From Hyperoplus lanceolatus (taxonomy: Eukaryota > Chordata > Actinopteri > Uranoscopiformes > Ammodytidae), in assembly GCA_026929865.2 (NCBI GenBank), contig CM049397.1, positions 26,061,698-26,125,697 of the forward strand: a DNA stretch of 64,000 bases, given 5' to 3'. The position numbers were made by a program, and so were the translations under genes. The notes under the pieces were generated by a model. That model searched no databases, was not told the DNA's origin, and saw nothing but the letters and a program-made list of their open reading frames with translations. This document shows, piece after piece, positions 11,811 through 48,273 of this stretch. Numbering within the stretch: the first letter of the stretch is position 1; each line of letters begins with the position of its first letter.

Positions 11811-13291
11811 TTTTTTATACTTCGGTCGACATAAAACAAAACAAGTGAAGGATTAGGGAACTTTTTTCCTCATTCCCAGAAAAATGGAAATTATTTCAAT
11901 GAAAAACATCACTTACAGTACAGAAACATACTGTATTTAATAAAAAAAATTACAAGTTTTGTTTTGATAACAAATTTCTCATTCTGTTATTATCGCAGAC
12001 ACTGACAATATGTTACATCTCCAATCACTATGTACACTCTATATACAGTTTAAATACCTCTTGAGTTTGATTACAATGAGCACAGCAAGAAACTCATGAT
12101 GCAGGCACACAATATTGAAATGGTACAGTCACATCTACTGTAGATTTAAATATAATGGAAATTAATGGTATTAAAATGTTGATTTATACGGTTTTATTAA
12201 AAGCTATTTTTAAACTTTTTTTTCAGTCCATAGATTTGACTATAATGTACAGCGTGCATTTGGTCGATAAAGGGAATGTTTCAAAATTAAGGTTTAGACC
12301 ACAAATCTGTATTTGTCACCATATTGGACCAATGTGTATGTGTTGTCTTAACATGAATTTAACATCATAAAGCTTCACTTATTGCAGGACACTGGATGGC
12401 ACCTAACTGTTCAAGTGTTCCTGTTATTATGTCCACCTTCAACATAGTTATCAGTGGATGCACCACAGAAAATTGATAGTCATTCAGCATAGGATTATAA
12501 ACATCAACCACGTCGTCTTACTAAAATAAAGATTATTTGCAATAAAAAAATAATGGTCCTGTGAGACACACATACTGTATATTTGGTTTCATAACACACA
12601 CACTTCAAGGGCAGGGATGTTTTTAGAGCATGACATGTTTTAAAATATAATCTGTATATCCCTGATAAATGTCCACAGAGTACGATGAAACAAATGTAAC
12701 TAAATATTTAGTTCACTTCAAATTATAAGAGAAATGCTTCCATCTGTCAATTTCATTATTTACATTTGTGAATTCTCTCACTTTTAAAGCGTGTTCTGAG
12801 AGACTTAGTCTGATGCTGCTCGCAGTCCGCATGCCTCTCTGTACACTGTTAGACTGTAGCAATGTGTGCAGGTATGTTCTGAGTGGGATTTTATACAAGG
12901 TTCACAAACGTCATATACGATCCATGAAACTAATGGAATGATTGATCCGTGCATAATGAAGTGCAATTTTATCACAAAATGTATTTAAAAATGTGTTTAC
13001 ATTAAAAATGGATGGATAAGTAATATAATTTTTTAATAAATCCCTCTGATGTTTGCTACAGTGCACTTTAAGTTGGCATTCATTTTCCTCTTTTATAATA
13101 TCAGACAGGAGACCTGAGTAGATTTACCTACTCCTTAATCTCATTAAGATAATATGTGCCAGCGGCTATTACTCCATCCATCCATTCACATTGTCAAACA
13201 AACCAGCTAGCGCTGCTTCCTAGTGTGGGTTGACATCCCATCCACACGGAGGCAGTAGAGTACCGTATGTAAGCAAGGAATGAAGTCCAGT
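11811..13291 (-). other. ikbkb 3' UTR (inferred)
   Basis: About 1.5 kb of AT-rich sequence without convincing reading frames lies between the ikbkb stop codon (13292-13294) and the minus-strand AATAAA at 11805-11810. It is interpreted as the 3' untranslated region. The extent is inferred from the poly(A) signal only. Confidence 0.5.
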
Positions 13292-29299
<16,008 letters not shown>

Positions 29300-30351
29300 G
29301 GCTGCCTCAGCTCTTCATACACCTTATACAACAAAACCAACCATACAAACAATGTCTTTGTGTTTTTGAACTGTTGAGTGAACAAAACAAGCAATTAAAA
29401 GAAGAAACCTGGGACCTCTGGTAAATTATGAATTTACATTTTTAACGATAGACTCACATCTGATATTCTACACATTATTTGCAGCCTTACTAGTCAGAGG
29501 TATGAATAATCGGACATGTGTCTTTTTTGAGATACACTTTATCGAGACAGAAAATCGCCATAGTCAGTTGGATGAAGCTGATGTAACCCTCCATTAGCTA
29601 TTCAAAACTCTCTAAACTTAACTCGTTACTTTTTAGACCAGTTGCAGTTACACTGACCAAATGCAGGTTACATCTTTTTAAAATTATTAAAATATTTTTT
29701 CAATATGGTCTCAGACATTTGGACTCCACTGTAGCCTAGCCTACATCAAATCATCTGTAGGAGTGGGTTAGTAATGTCCAGTTTTAAAAAGCTCTTCCTG
29801 CATATATATCTGACTGTTTACAGTGCATTCCACAAGCTGTGAACAGGCCTATTCAATACTGCAGTAGTCTGGTACGGCCAGACCAAACTACAGCATATAC
29901 TGCAGTATCCCTGTATGCATTATTCAGACACATTCTTATTTTGACTTAATGTAACACTGTGAATATTGATCTCATCCCCCTGCGTATTAGCCTACATCAT
30001 TATGCATTCAAACCCAAACAAAACAAAACTCTTCCTTCTGCTTCCTGTTTTCTAATATCATTACAATGTGCTACGACGTGCTCTTTTTCGGATGTTGTTT
30101 TAATGCAGACAACAGATCAACTAAATCCTACCTTAGACTTCGCAGGTAGCGTTCACACACTTTTACACCTGGATTTTCTACGAATACTTCGTATATCCGA
30201 GTAATAAAGCAGGTTAATATTGTAACACTGTAGGCTAGTAGTATTTATTTTGCTACACAACACAACTCGGAAAAAAGTTTTTACTTCCTGATAGTCATAT
30301 TTCCTGTAAACCTGAAGAGACCCGCCCACATGAAGGCAGAGTCACTAGCCT

Positions 30352-30472
30352 CGTCTTGCTCAGACCTGCGCAATTATGACGCGCGTCTTGCTGAGCGCAC
30401 AGCATTTTTGCAGCATTTTTGCTGTGCGCCCAGCAAGACGCGCGTCATAATTGCGCAGGTCTGAGCAAGACG
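30352..30472. repeat. near-perfect palindrome with 53-bp arms upstream of ikbkb
   Basis: The left arm 30352-30404 and right arm 30420-30472 are reverse complements at 52 of 53 positions (the single difference is ctgAgcg against ctgGgcg). They are separated by a 15-base T-rich spacer. The arms are GC- and CpG-rich (containing gacgcgcgtc), unlike the AT-rich surroundings. It lies about 1.05 kb upstream of the ikbkb start codon. The sequence could extrude or fold as a long hairpin. Confidence 0.95.
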
Positions 30473-30689
30473 GCTCAAACGCGGCTAAACTCTCACATCT
30501 CCAGCTTCATGAGTTTTTTTTAACACAATTTTCATCTACTCCTTATATTTTTGTCCTGCATGTAACAATTTGAAATATGCAGTTATTTGAGGTTTAATAT
30601 ATATTATTCAACTTTTCTTTCATTACTATATAATGTATTTGCATAAGATGAAAATAGTAAGGCCACTGCAATTTCTTGATTCTGATTGG

Positions 30690-31260
30690 CTGGGAGTCGA
30701 AGGCACAAATTTGATGTACTTTTACTTTACTTTTCCTTCCATTTATATATAAATTGTTTTCTACAACCCTGAGAGGATCATGTTTGAACTTTTACTCCAC
30801 TACATCAAAGCTTTATGATATTTTTAGTGACGGCTTTACAGATTCAGATCAATAATGCAAAATATACCCTAAAAAAAATCTGATGTATCAATAATTAATA
30901 AAGATGAGATATTAGTGATCTCATGGCTACCTTGCTGTATAAAGGCCTATAGTTAAAAAAAAATTTAAGCCACCTTTTCCATATGCAGTATTGATTGTAT
31001 AGGCCTAATATTCACATCCATAGTTATAATTCAGTTGTATAATATAAGTTACTCTGAAATCGGCTAGGCCATTCAGCATCATTTTGGTACTTTCAGTAGG
31101 CTATATTTTGATGCTAATACATATACTACGTGTTTCAATGGTGTAATTTTTTTTTTAAATTAACAACTTGTTGAATTATGATTCTTAAAATATACTTTAA
31201 TAATTTTACTTTCATCTCCCCGTCTGCAAAAAAGTATCTAGGTAGTAAGTAGACCCTTGA
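30690..31260. repeat. possible decayed dispersed repeat in intergenic DNA
   Basis: Scattered motifs such as TACTTTTACTTTACTTTT and TTTTACTCCACTACATC are reminiscent of a repeat family common in fish. Boundaries and class cannot be set by eye. The remaining intergenic sequence from 31.3 to 32.9 kb holds nothing recognisable except a short TG tract at 32491-32527. Confidence 0.3.
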
Positions 31261-32490
31261 CATTTAAGGTATTATTTCTGGGAAATATTCAAGGTGCAAA
31301 TGTGTACAAAACACAATGAATGTATTTGCGGATGTTACTGCAGTGGCTATGGCTGCTGCTATTTTGAGAATGGACAAAAGACACTTATAGGCTCAGTTTT
31401 ACTTCTCGCTAAAGGCTGGATCGACTTACCAAACCATTCAGGACAGCAGAGTCACCCCCTGTTACAACTTGTCTGACTGAAAATATTCCTAAGCATCGCC
31501 TTCTTGAATTACACCTCTTGTCTTTAGTTGCGTAAGCTTCTTTTATATCTTTCTTTTTAAATTGATTTCTTCCAGCTGGATCTTTTTTTGAAGCACCACT
31601 TAAAAATAATCATACTAATAATACATTGCACACAAAGGTGTTTTTAATGTGTATTCCATATACTGTGTTTCAAATGGTTTGCTTACATAACAATGCAATG
31701 TAGAAATTGTATAATAAAGGCCTAGGTTTATATTATAGTTCTCAGGCATAGCAGATCTACTTAAATGTCAATTAAGATTTAAAGATCATCCCACATATTT
31801 ATTTTTTTATGTTGTGAAGATTAAAGAGGTCCAAACTAAATAGCAGTACATAGTTTAAATACATTTTTTCTTATTTGAAATACTTAAATACATCTTAACT
31901 TAGACATCAAACATTCCCACATTTTAAATTCTCTAACTTTCCCAAGTAATTTATGATCCAAGCGAATGTTGTATTTCCAGAGGATTCACTTGATACATTT
32001 CCAGAGTATTGCAGTGTTAACCTGTTATTCTTGGATTCAGGTAAAAACAGAAAACTCACTCTGAATAAACTAAGACACTTAATCTTCATCTATTTGCAAC
32101 ACACATCTGACGTTTCTCTGACGTGATATTTGGGCTCGTATAAGACCCACTTTATCTGTTTGGAAATGTTTGTAGGAAAAACCAGAAAAGGGCTTTCCTG
32201 TTTACAAAGTGGAATTCCTTCCTCGATATCTTCCACCGAGGAAAGTACACAAGAGTCAACAATAAATGGAACTCATAATGAAAAACTTTGTTGTCTTATT
32301 TTGCTTTGTTTAGTCATGTAAACCTATGTGTGGGAATGACTTTAATCTTATCCTAGAATACATATTATTACACAAATGTTCGTTTCCCTCTGCACTACCT
32401 TCCTCTTTTTACATTGTTGTATCTGCCAGCATCAAATTTTCATCCCTATTTTTAAGAATAACCAATTTCCAACTTTTTAAATAGCTAACT

Positions 32491-32529
<39 letters not shown>

Positions 32530-32944
32530 CTACTGCTAGTATTGATTAGATGTTAAAATGTACAGGATGTGATACAGCCTCTAACTTGATACATAATTAT
32601 TTTGCCATATCAGGTAGGAAACTGTGTTGTTTTTCTGCTCAGATCCTTGTAGCCTACATTCAATATACAGTGCGTGCCACTTTGTTTATCGATTTGGATA
32701 GCCTGAGTCCAAGGAATTGTGAAAACAGTCACCCTCACATTACATAAGACAGCAAACCAAAGTGTTTGAAACTGTGGTTTGTCTATTTTCTATAATTCCT
32801 CCCCGGAATTTATAAATGCCTTTATATATGCCATTCATTGCATAAAGTAAGCTAAATAATGAGGAGTCAAATCAATGATAATTGAATAATTTTGAACCAC
32901 TCAACGCAAGAGAGGTAGCATGAAGTAATGAACAATTGCATATA

Positions 32945-34068
32945 GGGGAAGGTGGGGTGATTTGTGCAACTTTTTACTCAAAGTGATTTTAAAGTGAGGC
33001 CTTGACAGTTATGTCTCCAACTCAAATATGTACATATATTTCAGGATGTTGTGCATCCCTGGCAATAAAAACTTTGGATCTGGAATAAACTGTTTAAGAA
33101 ATATAGCTTTCGGAAAAAAAGTTGTCTTGTCGCACAAATCACCCCACTACGTGGGGTGATTTGTGCGTCATTGTGTCACAATGACAAAGTCACCATCATC
33201 ATCTTTCTGGCCATCTGAACTCTCATCAGTGGTGTCGTTAAGTGGAATTGAGATGTCACTCTCTCCTGAGCTACTGTAGACTATCACTTTCTTTTGGTGA
33301 CCAGCGTATACAGCCATGCCACTGGCACAACTCTCAGAAATGTACTTTGCACTAGTTGCTCCGTGCTTGTGGAACCAACTGCCACCTGACAAATGTGATT
33401 CCCCCTACATTTCTGCCTTTAAATCAAGGCTCAAAACCCATATGTACACCCTGGTGTTTCCTCCCCATTAACCTCTGCACTACTTACTTACCTCTGCACT
33501 ACTATCTGTGTTTATGTGGATGTATGGGCTTTACGTCTTTTATTTTGGTTATTGTTATTTTACCTTCATTGTTTACCTACTGAATGCACTATGTACAGCA
33601 CTTTGGACAGTGCAAACTGTCATAAATGTGCTTTTATAAATACATTTTACTTACTTACTTACTTATAACTCACCCAGGCCCTTGCGCACAAATCACCCCA
33701 TCCCCAGAATTTTGGATAATAGGCATGATGCAGCAATTTAGGGTTGACATTGTGCTAACTATATAGACTCAAAGTGTAGCATACCAAAGCACTAAAACAT
33801 GTGTCAAATGTTTTCAAACGTGTCTATAATTGTTCAGACACAATAATCAAAAAACCTTGATCATGGAAATTTTACTTTGAAAGGCAAAACACAGTTTTTT
33901 GAGCTTAAATGTGCTTATATCTTATTCCTTGTGTCTCCCTTCTTTACAGGATGAGTCAAATGGATGGCTCTTCTTAAATATGTGGTCACATTTCCAATTT
34001 CTTCCACGGTTTTCTAGAAACAAGGGGTTTTGCAACTTCCAAAATGCACAAATCACCCCACCTTCCCC
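32945..34068. mobile_element. pogo/Tc1-mariner-like DNA transposon remnant, 1124 bp
   Basis: Perfect inverted termini (GGGGAAGGTGGGGTGATTTG... at 32945 and its complement ending 34068) are flanked by TA dinucleotides (32943-32944, 34069-34070). This fits the TA duplication of the IS630-Tc1-mariner group. The GTGGGGTGATTTGTGCG motif recurs inside, including an internal 17-bp palindrome at 33131-33167 and another copy at 33685-33700. A minus-strand fragment (about 33168-33350) encodes an acidic Ser/Asp-rich tail that could be the C-terminus of a pogo-like transposase. That identity is tentative. A LINE fragment interrupts the element. Confidence 0.7.
33350..33663 (+). mobile_element. LINE 3' end (L2/Rex-like) inserted in the pogo-like element
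   Basis: Plus-strand translation near 33360-33455 gives LWNQLPPDKCDSPYISAFKS, like the C-terminal end of fish LINE reverse transcriptases. A 3' UTR with GCACTTTGGACAGTGCA-type sequence follows. The fragment ends in a short ACTT tandem tail (33647-33663), typical of such elements. It is truncated at the 5' end. Confidence 0.65.
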
Positions 34069-34248
34069 TAATGAATATAATATTTTGTGGTATGGGAAAA
34101 GAGCACAACTTGGATGAGACAGATAATACAGCTATGTCAAGATTCCTTGGTGTGTTGGAGGAACCTGACGTAATACATAACTTTCTGCTTGTGCTATCTG
34201 TAATAGATCACCTTTTAAAGAAAACATTTCAATCCCTAAGTGTGCTTG

Positions 34249-34254
<6 letters not shown>

Positions 34255-34307
<53 letters not shown>
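34255..34307. repeat. (TG)n microsatellite
   Basis: About 26 uninterrupted TG units lie between ikbkb and plat. Confidence 0.95.
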
Positions 34308-35441
34308 ATGTGTGATTTTCCTCATCAAGAAGTGGGAGTGTGCCCTAATCTAACATAGATGGAAACAAAGAAGACAGACGCCAAACTAACTATACACCCG
34401 CCCAATACATCCTCCACTACCATGTTATGCGGGATTAACACACAGTAAAAACAATGAACACAAATTAACCAACGCTAATAAAATCACTGTTAGTGTTAAG
34501 AAAAGATAGAACTATCTTAAGGGCTAAGTGGCTGTGATTTCCTGAGGAAGGGATGGGTTGAATAAAGAGGATAGTGGTTGCGACAAATGTCTCCTGGTGC
34601 CAGCTGGTTAACCGCACAGATACACTGTCACCCACAGCCTGCCGTAGACTGCCAGAGGTCACTGGAGGCGTGACAAATCAACAAAAGACCTGTGCCAGTG
34701 TTTATGTAATTCACCGCTCTCCAGAGTCAGTTTAAATGCTCCAGTTCGTTAGAAAAAATGTTTAGAACTAGAAAAAGTGGACCAGAGTAGATAATCTCAA
34801 AATGTCAACACGATAGAAACAAAGACACTTGGGTTCCATTCACTGCATGTTTAGTGAGTAGGCTACATATTGTGCAATAAACTGTGTACAGTATACTTTT
34901 GTTTTTTATTTTTTGTATAGGCTATAGCAGATGATCATTATGCAGTATTTTAGTTGTATAGGGTTATTTATTATCCATTGTATGCATCTGGTTAAACTGT
35001 GAGGGATCAATTTAGCCTTCTTATCTTTTGTCATCTTATCACAAAACATGTAGCCTATCAGAATGCTTCACACAAATCCTTGTCCTATCGTACACTAAGA
35101 AGAACAATTCTCCTGTCGAATAGTTTATTTGAATAAACACGTTTAATAATAACAGAATATTCATATTGTCTCACAAGTGTTAGTTGGTGAGTTATTTATC
35201 CTTTTGTAGAAAAAAAAATGTCTTGAGTTCAAAGTACCTAGGCTATAATAAAACAAGAATTTCAAATTAATCCTTGCAAAATTATTTGTATCACTATTGT
35301 TATCATGAAACATTTTTCGAGGGAAGTTTGTGATTTTCCCTGTTCAATTCCTGAATCACTTGGGACCGTCCCGTCAGTATCGGCCCCGCCCAGCAGGCTA
35401 CATCATCATCGCCATCCGGGCAAGCAGCCACGCTTCCCCGC

Positions 35442-35710
<269 letters not shown>

Positions 35711-38700
35711 GTAAGAGCTTGTATTTTCGTATTTGTTTTACACAGATGCTCTGGCGCTAAAGATGTATGCATAAGGTTGTTTTCTGCTATTTTAACACCT
35801 AAATCTTCTTGTGTCCATTTTCAATCGTACCATCATTAACTGAACTTGTTTAGTTGTTGTGCTTAGTCTTGATGTCTTAAACATTTTGCATGATGTATGA
35901 TTGGAACAAAAAGTAATCTATAGAATACTATATATGATTGGATAATATTATGGATACACAATCCTCTTCTTATTTAATGCTTATTATGAAAAATTATCTA
36001 ATTCTCATGTGAATTGAAGTGAGTAATATGATAAGGAATTAGTGCTACCACACCAAACTGCACGCCTGTGTAATTAACTAGTGATGCAACTTGTATGCAT
36101 AATGTTTGTTGCACATCTGGTTTTTACGTACAAATGTGTGGGTAGATGAAACTACCTTGTGCTTGCTCATACATTTGGCATCTCAACACTTCTCTCACTT
36201 CTGTCTTTGTCAGCTCTTCACTAAACTCTCCATGTCCACATCCACCTGTTTAATCTGATATGACTATACAAAGTCCCTTACAGAGTCACATACTCAAGTG
36301 AAATCATTCATTTGTGTCATCAAGGTCACAACATTTTATTTTGGTTGAAAATCAAAAATCACAATGTTATGAGATAGTAAGTGGATAAACTGTGGTGTGC
36401 TGTGCTGCTGGACTCAGTGTGTCCTATCCAGGAACATCCCTGTTTTTACACACAGAGAAAGCACAGTCTGTACCACTCAGTACCAAAACCCGCACAGGAT
36501 CACTGACATGCATGATGCATCTCTTATCTTGCGATGAGCTGGGTCTGCATCTGCGCTATTCTCCTGAACCCTCCATCACTCATTATGGTACTCTGTGACG
36601 TTGCATGTTTAGAGAAAGGAGAGTTATCCGTTATTATCTGCATTCCCGGCAGTGTGGTCAGCTAAAAGTTTGTGGTTGTGACTCATGGGTTTGGCGGGTC
36701 TGGTCTTTAAGTCTGTAAGATGGGAGTATATCGGTCAGACAGTGGACGGTGTTGGATCGGAGTGTGGGAATAATGGTCAGTGAGTGAGATACAGTATCAG
36801 CACTGAGCTGCAGCTTTCACTTGAATCTGGACAAAAACCCTCTGTCGCAACATCTAAGCACCTCCTATCGTTATCAATGGCTTTGATACTGGCTAATAAA
36901 TCCCATCAATGCCTCCATCTGTGTCTCTCTCTCCTTCTGTCTCTGTGCAGTCCTGGAAGTTGGGATGACTCAGGACTACTCACTGTCTTTCTGCCGAGCT
37001 TTGGCATTTCTTTCTTGCTTTCTTTCTCTTCTCTTTTCTCCCCTCTTTCTGCTCTGTCCATCCTTTCATCTCCATCCACATAGCTAGCTGTCTCAGCTTA
37101 CACTCATCTGTAATGTCAACACCTGCTTATTCTTTCTTTCTCCTGAGTCCCTGTGTCTTTTTGATAAGGTTTCATATTGTGCACGGTGAGAGGCTGTAAA
37201 GCAACAATGCCGCCCTCTGTTCTACAGAGGCGGATCACAGCCGGTTTATTGAGGCCTGAATAAAAACCTCATAGTAAGGAATGCATGATTCCTTCTAAGT
37301 AGCTTTCTGATACGATATTCCAGGCCATTACGCATCATCGACAAACATGCCACACGCACAAACCTCTCAACTGAAGATAAAGCACCTAAACTGAAACAAA
37401 AGTTAAACTGAATGCAGGCTTAAGGATCCCAGCAGGTCTAACAAGTTCAAACACACTTTAGGACATTAGGATTAACAGGAAACTGATGCAGCCAGTGCCA
37501 ACCTGCTGTGACAAGAGAATGGAAATAGGGTTTACAATCCAGTTTAATTCACTATCCGTCAGTGCCAAAGAAAATTAGACTGTAAAAGTGCTACAATCTT
37601 TACTGTAAAAGGTGTTTCCTCTGCCAGTTACTCCTCAGGGTGCCAGCGTGGGATAGCCCACCCACTCTTTACTCTATAAAGTATCAATTCTGGCATTTGC
37701 ATAGAAGAGACACAGGAAACGTTACCTCGGAGATGCTTTAAAGTGCACGGGAAACCATAGTTTTGAACTTCACAGGCAAATGCAACTATGTTTCCTGCAC
37801 GCCGTCCAACCACACTCACCGCGAAAGACTTTGACTTTTCAGGCCTTGTTACAGAGACAAGAATGTCTCACCTCAGACGTTTACAACCTCAGTGCAGCAT
37901 CATCATTACACACATCCTCGCTAATGGTCAGGTGAACTCAGCGCTTAGATGTCAACCATCAAGGTCAGCACCTCAGACCAAGTTCCTTTAAATGTATTGA
38001 AATTGCTGCCTGACAGGAGTTAAATACAGTGGCGGACAGCATTTACTCTTAGATTTTTGATTAAAACTCTACGTGTTGTGTATTTTTATGTGTCTTAACA
38101 TGTCTTGTAATAAACAACAACAACTGAAATGCTTTCGGGGCCAATAATTCTGCAGGGAAAACCTAAATTCACGTCAAATATTTCTTAATTTCCCAATACT
38201 ACTACTTATCCCCAAAAATAAGAATGTACTACACATCTATTTCCAAAGCTAATAAGATTTGTTGGGTCATCGTCAGACATGCAAAACCCTGAACCACAGT
38301 TGTATTTACATGTCTATGTTGTGGGTTTATGTCTGTTCATGCATTAAATGTTGTCTGACAGACCACAAGAACAGCTTCTCAAAGGAGTAGAGTTGATGGC
38401 GCCCACACAGGGCCTCTTCATAGATACCACAGACTTCAGAAAGGGCGGGATACACATATGTTCATGTCTGATGTGTGCATGTTGGCGGGGGTGTTTGTGG
38501 TGATATGTATGCACGTTTCCGAAATGCATGGGGCCTGTACTGGCAGGAGTGTAGCAGGAAACACATGTTTTTAGCTGACAGGGCTGGGGCAAGTGAACAC
38601 AGCTGCACAAAGGAAAACAAAAAGGAAATTGGTTCGCCTAGCCAGTGAGGCTCAGTTGGGGGGTAAAAGCGCAGGTCAACAGGTTTTTTCTATTTGTTTG

Positions 38701-40468
38701 AGGCAAGGATAGCTTTCAAGGGACCGGTCCTTCTAATGGTGAGTGTGTGAATGCATGTGTTTTAAAAGTAAAATCCCGAGAGGGAGTTTTTGTTCCAGCG
38801 AACAATGAGCAGAATGAACAGTAAATCTTTGTGTGTTGGGGGGGTTGATTAGCTCCACGTCCATGAGCTCTTTGTGCATTTGTGTGTGTGTGTGTGTGTG
38901 TGTGAGGAGGTAGGCTGTGTGTTTGCAGTTGCCAGCGTAGCGGTTTTAACTCACAGATATATCAAAACACAGCTCTGTTTTCTATTAGGTCAGTCGACCA
39001 CAGAAAGTGAGTCAGTGGAGAACCAGCCTGCAGAGAGTTTATAAAAACGCAAAGGCATGTAGGCTAAGCGCATGATTATCACTGTATGTCTGGGTCTTTG
39101 CTTGAATGTGTCTGACAATGTTTCCTACTTGGATATTCTTCATATTGAGGTCATTTTTTAAAACACTTTTCAGCCCTCATTGTGTGCATCTTTCTTTTTT
39201 CTTCTCTTTCCCATTTTCCCCTCCGCTCCTCTTCCACTCACCCCCTTCTTCTTTGTGACTCATGTTTACTCACACTTGACTGAGGAGCAGCTCTCCTCTG
39301 TAGTCTATACCTCTCTTCTGCATAATGTAACTTCCTCACAAAGGAAAAGAGGAACAAGTCTGATAATATAGTTATTTTTAAGGAAAATATAGATTTGGTT
39401 TTCTTGCTCCAGGCTTTCCCTTCCGTTTCCTTCTCCTTCCTCTTAAAGCCCTGAGTCACTTCATCCTCTTGCAGCTGCTGTTTTGCTCCGTTAGACAAGG
39501 AATGCCATCAGTATTGTGCAGAGTCTCTACTGTGCATGCTGCCTTTCGTCGCTGCAGGCTTGTCCAGATTGTGTTGTTTGATATGGTGGTCAGCTTTTCA
39601 TTTTTAACTCTATTTTTACCCCCTAAAGTGTTTCCTGTTTATTTCCAGCAGGGAAGTTCAAGATGAATTAAGATGAAAGGGAAATGCATTTTTAAGCAGG
39701 CCAACCAAGACATAGGCCTTTATAGCACAAACTTGTTTAACTCATTCTCCTATCAGACTGTCCTGGACAGGCTGTTAGGACTTCCTGTGTGAGTCAAGAC
39801 ATCAACACAACTTCAAGTAACTAGAAATGACCTCCGGTTTCCCACAAGCTCCCCACCTTACCCACCCTTTCCCCTCCAGAGGTCTCCCTTAGCAGCAGGA
39901 GGAAGGAAGCTGAACAGAGAGAGTTCAGTCGACCAGTGTCGGGGGTTATCCTGCATTTGTTGGCTCATTGTTACTGACAGATTGATGACGAAAGATTTAC
40001 ACGGATAGACTCACAACTACATCTCCCTCAACTTACTAAGGGAGTTTTTTTTTTGTCGGTGCACTTTTGCCAATGTTTTCATTTTGAGTTGTGTATTTGA
40101 TGTCAGTATTTATTGTTAATATGAATGTGTTCAGAGACATACAAAGAACAGATTCTTGAGTGCCATGCTGTCATTTCTCCAGAATACAGTTTTTGGAACT
40201 GTTACAAGAAAAACAGTTTTAAAAATGATTTTCAGTGAAAAAAAAAAAAAAATCTTGCAAATCCGATGGAGTTTGTAGTTCATCTCATGTTTGAGTTCAT
40301 GTCTTTGTCTTTGCTTTTTCTCTACACACTACGTCTCCGGGTATCAGTGCTAACACATGTCTATCCAAACTGAATAAGCTTGTTAAGTCAATTGTTTGTA
40401 ATCAGTCACTTGTGACTAATACATATTTTTATTCTATTTCCAGCAAATTAAAGATCACTGGAGTAGCC

Positions 40469-46445
<5,977 letters not shown>

Positions 46446-47370
46446 AAAGGTAGAAGATGAGGAAAAAGATGTACCCATAAACACAATGGGTAAAACAACA
46501 AACACAGACATGTTTATCGTTGAGAAGATAGACACGGAGAGATCCACAGGACTCTTGAGTCTGTTCAGAGTTTATCATTTGTTTCCTCAGCAATGCGTCC
46601 ACCAAACTGGAGGAAAGAGGAAATGTCAGTATATTCCCCTGCTCCTTTGTGCTGGTTTATACAAAGCAGTCAGAAGTTGTAGACATTCAGGTTAACAAAA
46701 TTAAACTTCAGTCAACATAGGCATTTACAGTACTTTTTGCACGGTACAGTAAGTCACATAGGAATGTAGGCATTTTTTTTTCTGTACAAAGATTGTGTTT
46801 AAGACTAAGTCATGTTGGCTTAACCAGTTTTTAATACAAAACGTTCTTACTTAGTGAGCTTAACTTGATGGGTTTCAGGCCTTCATCCAAAACACAAAAC
46901 TTATCTGCTGGTTCAGATTCTGCCTTTATTGCAGTTTTTAACTCCTTCAGCTCCCTATTGCCTTTTAGACAGGAAAAGATTTGAGGAAAATCTCACTTGT
47001 TCTCCACAATTTTCTTTTTGTTACCAGATTTTCCAGAACACTTTTCTACCTGACACCTGGGTTGAGCCCAGCATGTATATAACTTGTATATTGTGTGATT
47101 GTTGATTTTATATTGAAAATGACTGAGCAATCTGTTTCTGTTTAGCATTAAACTGCTTATTGACTGCAAAGCTTAACAAACTCACTTTTGTTCTGCAACT
47201 TGTGTTTAGTTGTTTTGTACTAAGTTAATATTTATGTGTGTACTTTATATTTTTTGGGAAAAACGTTTTGTATCTATATGTCCTGTAGATTAATAATTTA
47301 TTGTCGCTGTCAACATAACCACATCTGTCAACTTACTACTTTGTCAATAAATAATATTTGGAATAAATCT
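46446..47370 (+). other. plat 3' UTR (inferred)
   Basis: AT-rich noncoding sequence follows the stop at 46443-46445. Two overlapping AATAAA signals near 47346-47367 mark the likely end. No other gene is seen before the next promoter region near 48.27 kb. Confidence 0.6.
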
Positions 47371-48273
47371 TTTTATACTCCATGCTTTGTTTACCTTTTT
47401 GTGGCTTCAGTAAATCACTGATAAATTCAGTGTGACAGCTTAGGTTAGAGTGAAACTTACGTAAACAACGCTGATTTTATTAGCCAGGCACATTCCAGAG
47501 GCATGATTTGTGAAATGCTGTCAGCCTGTTGGAAATAAAGTGACAATTAAGTTTCTTGGTATCAGTTAAGTTAGTGTGGTTTCACATTTTTATCACTAAC
47601 ATTTTTGTGAAAACATTCTCCCACATCTCACATATTGTAACATTTGCTCAACCAATGCTGATTACCAAAACACAGGGAAAAAAGGTTTATCTATTATACA
47701 ACTGAAAATACAAAAGCATAACTGATTAAAATGAAACCGAAAGTACAGTTTGACGTCATCTGTACTGAACCTGCAAATGCATCAGATTTATACTAAGTTT
47801 TTAGTTGTATAAAGAGCAGTTGATTCAACTTTGTGATCATCGGCTGCAGTTTGTGGTGTTGTTGAATTTTAGGCAACTGAGTATATGTAGCAAATGGTTT
47901 GCTTCATTCTGAGTTCACTCTAGTCTGCACACACTGAGGGACTTTGACATCTCATCTCCAAAGCAGTTTTTGTGCTTTTCAACCCTTGTATTGATGCTGT
48001 CCTCTAACTTAATTCTTAGCGCACTCACATGTAGGTTCATTGATGGCATGTGTGTGTGTTTCAATTTCCCCCTTTTGATTGCAGGAGGAATACAAAGTGG
48101 GTGTTATTTAATAGTTGCAGCAGAGTATAACACATTCAGTTGGTTGTATGGCCATTAATATGTTGCAGAAGGGAAGTGCTGGGTCATGTTTGTGCCGAGC
48201 GGTGGCTGCAGCTCTTTTAAAGACAGACAGTCCGGCAGCAGGTGAGGCTGTCTGCCTAACACACAGGTAGGAA

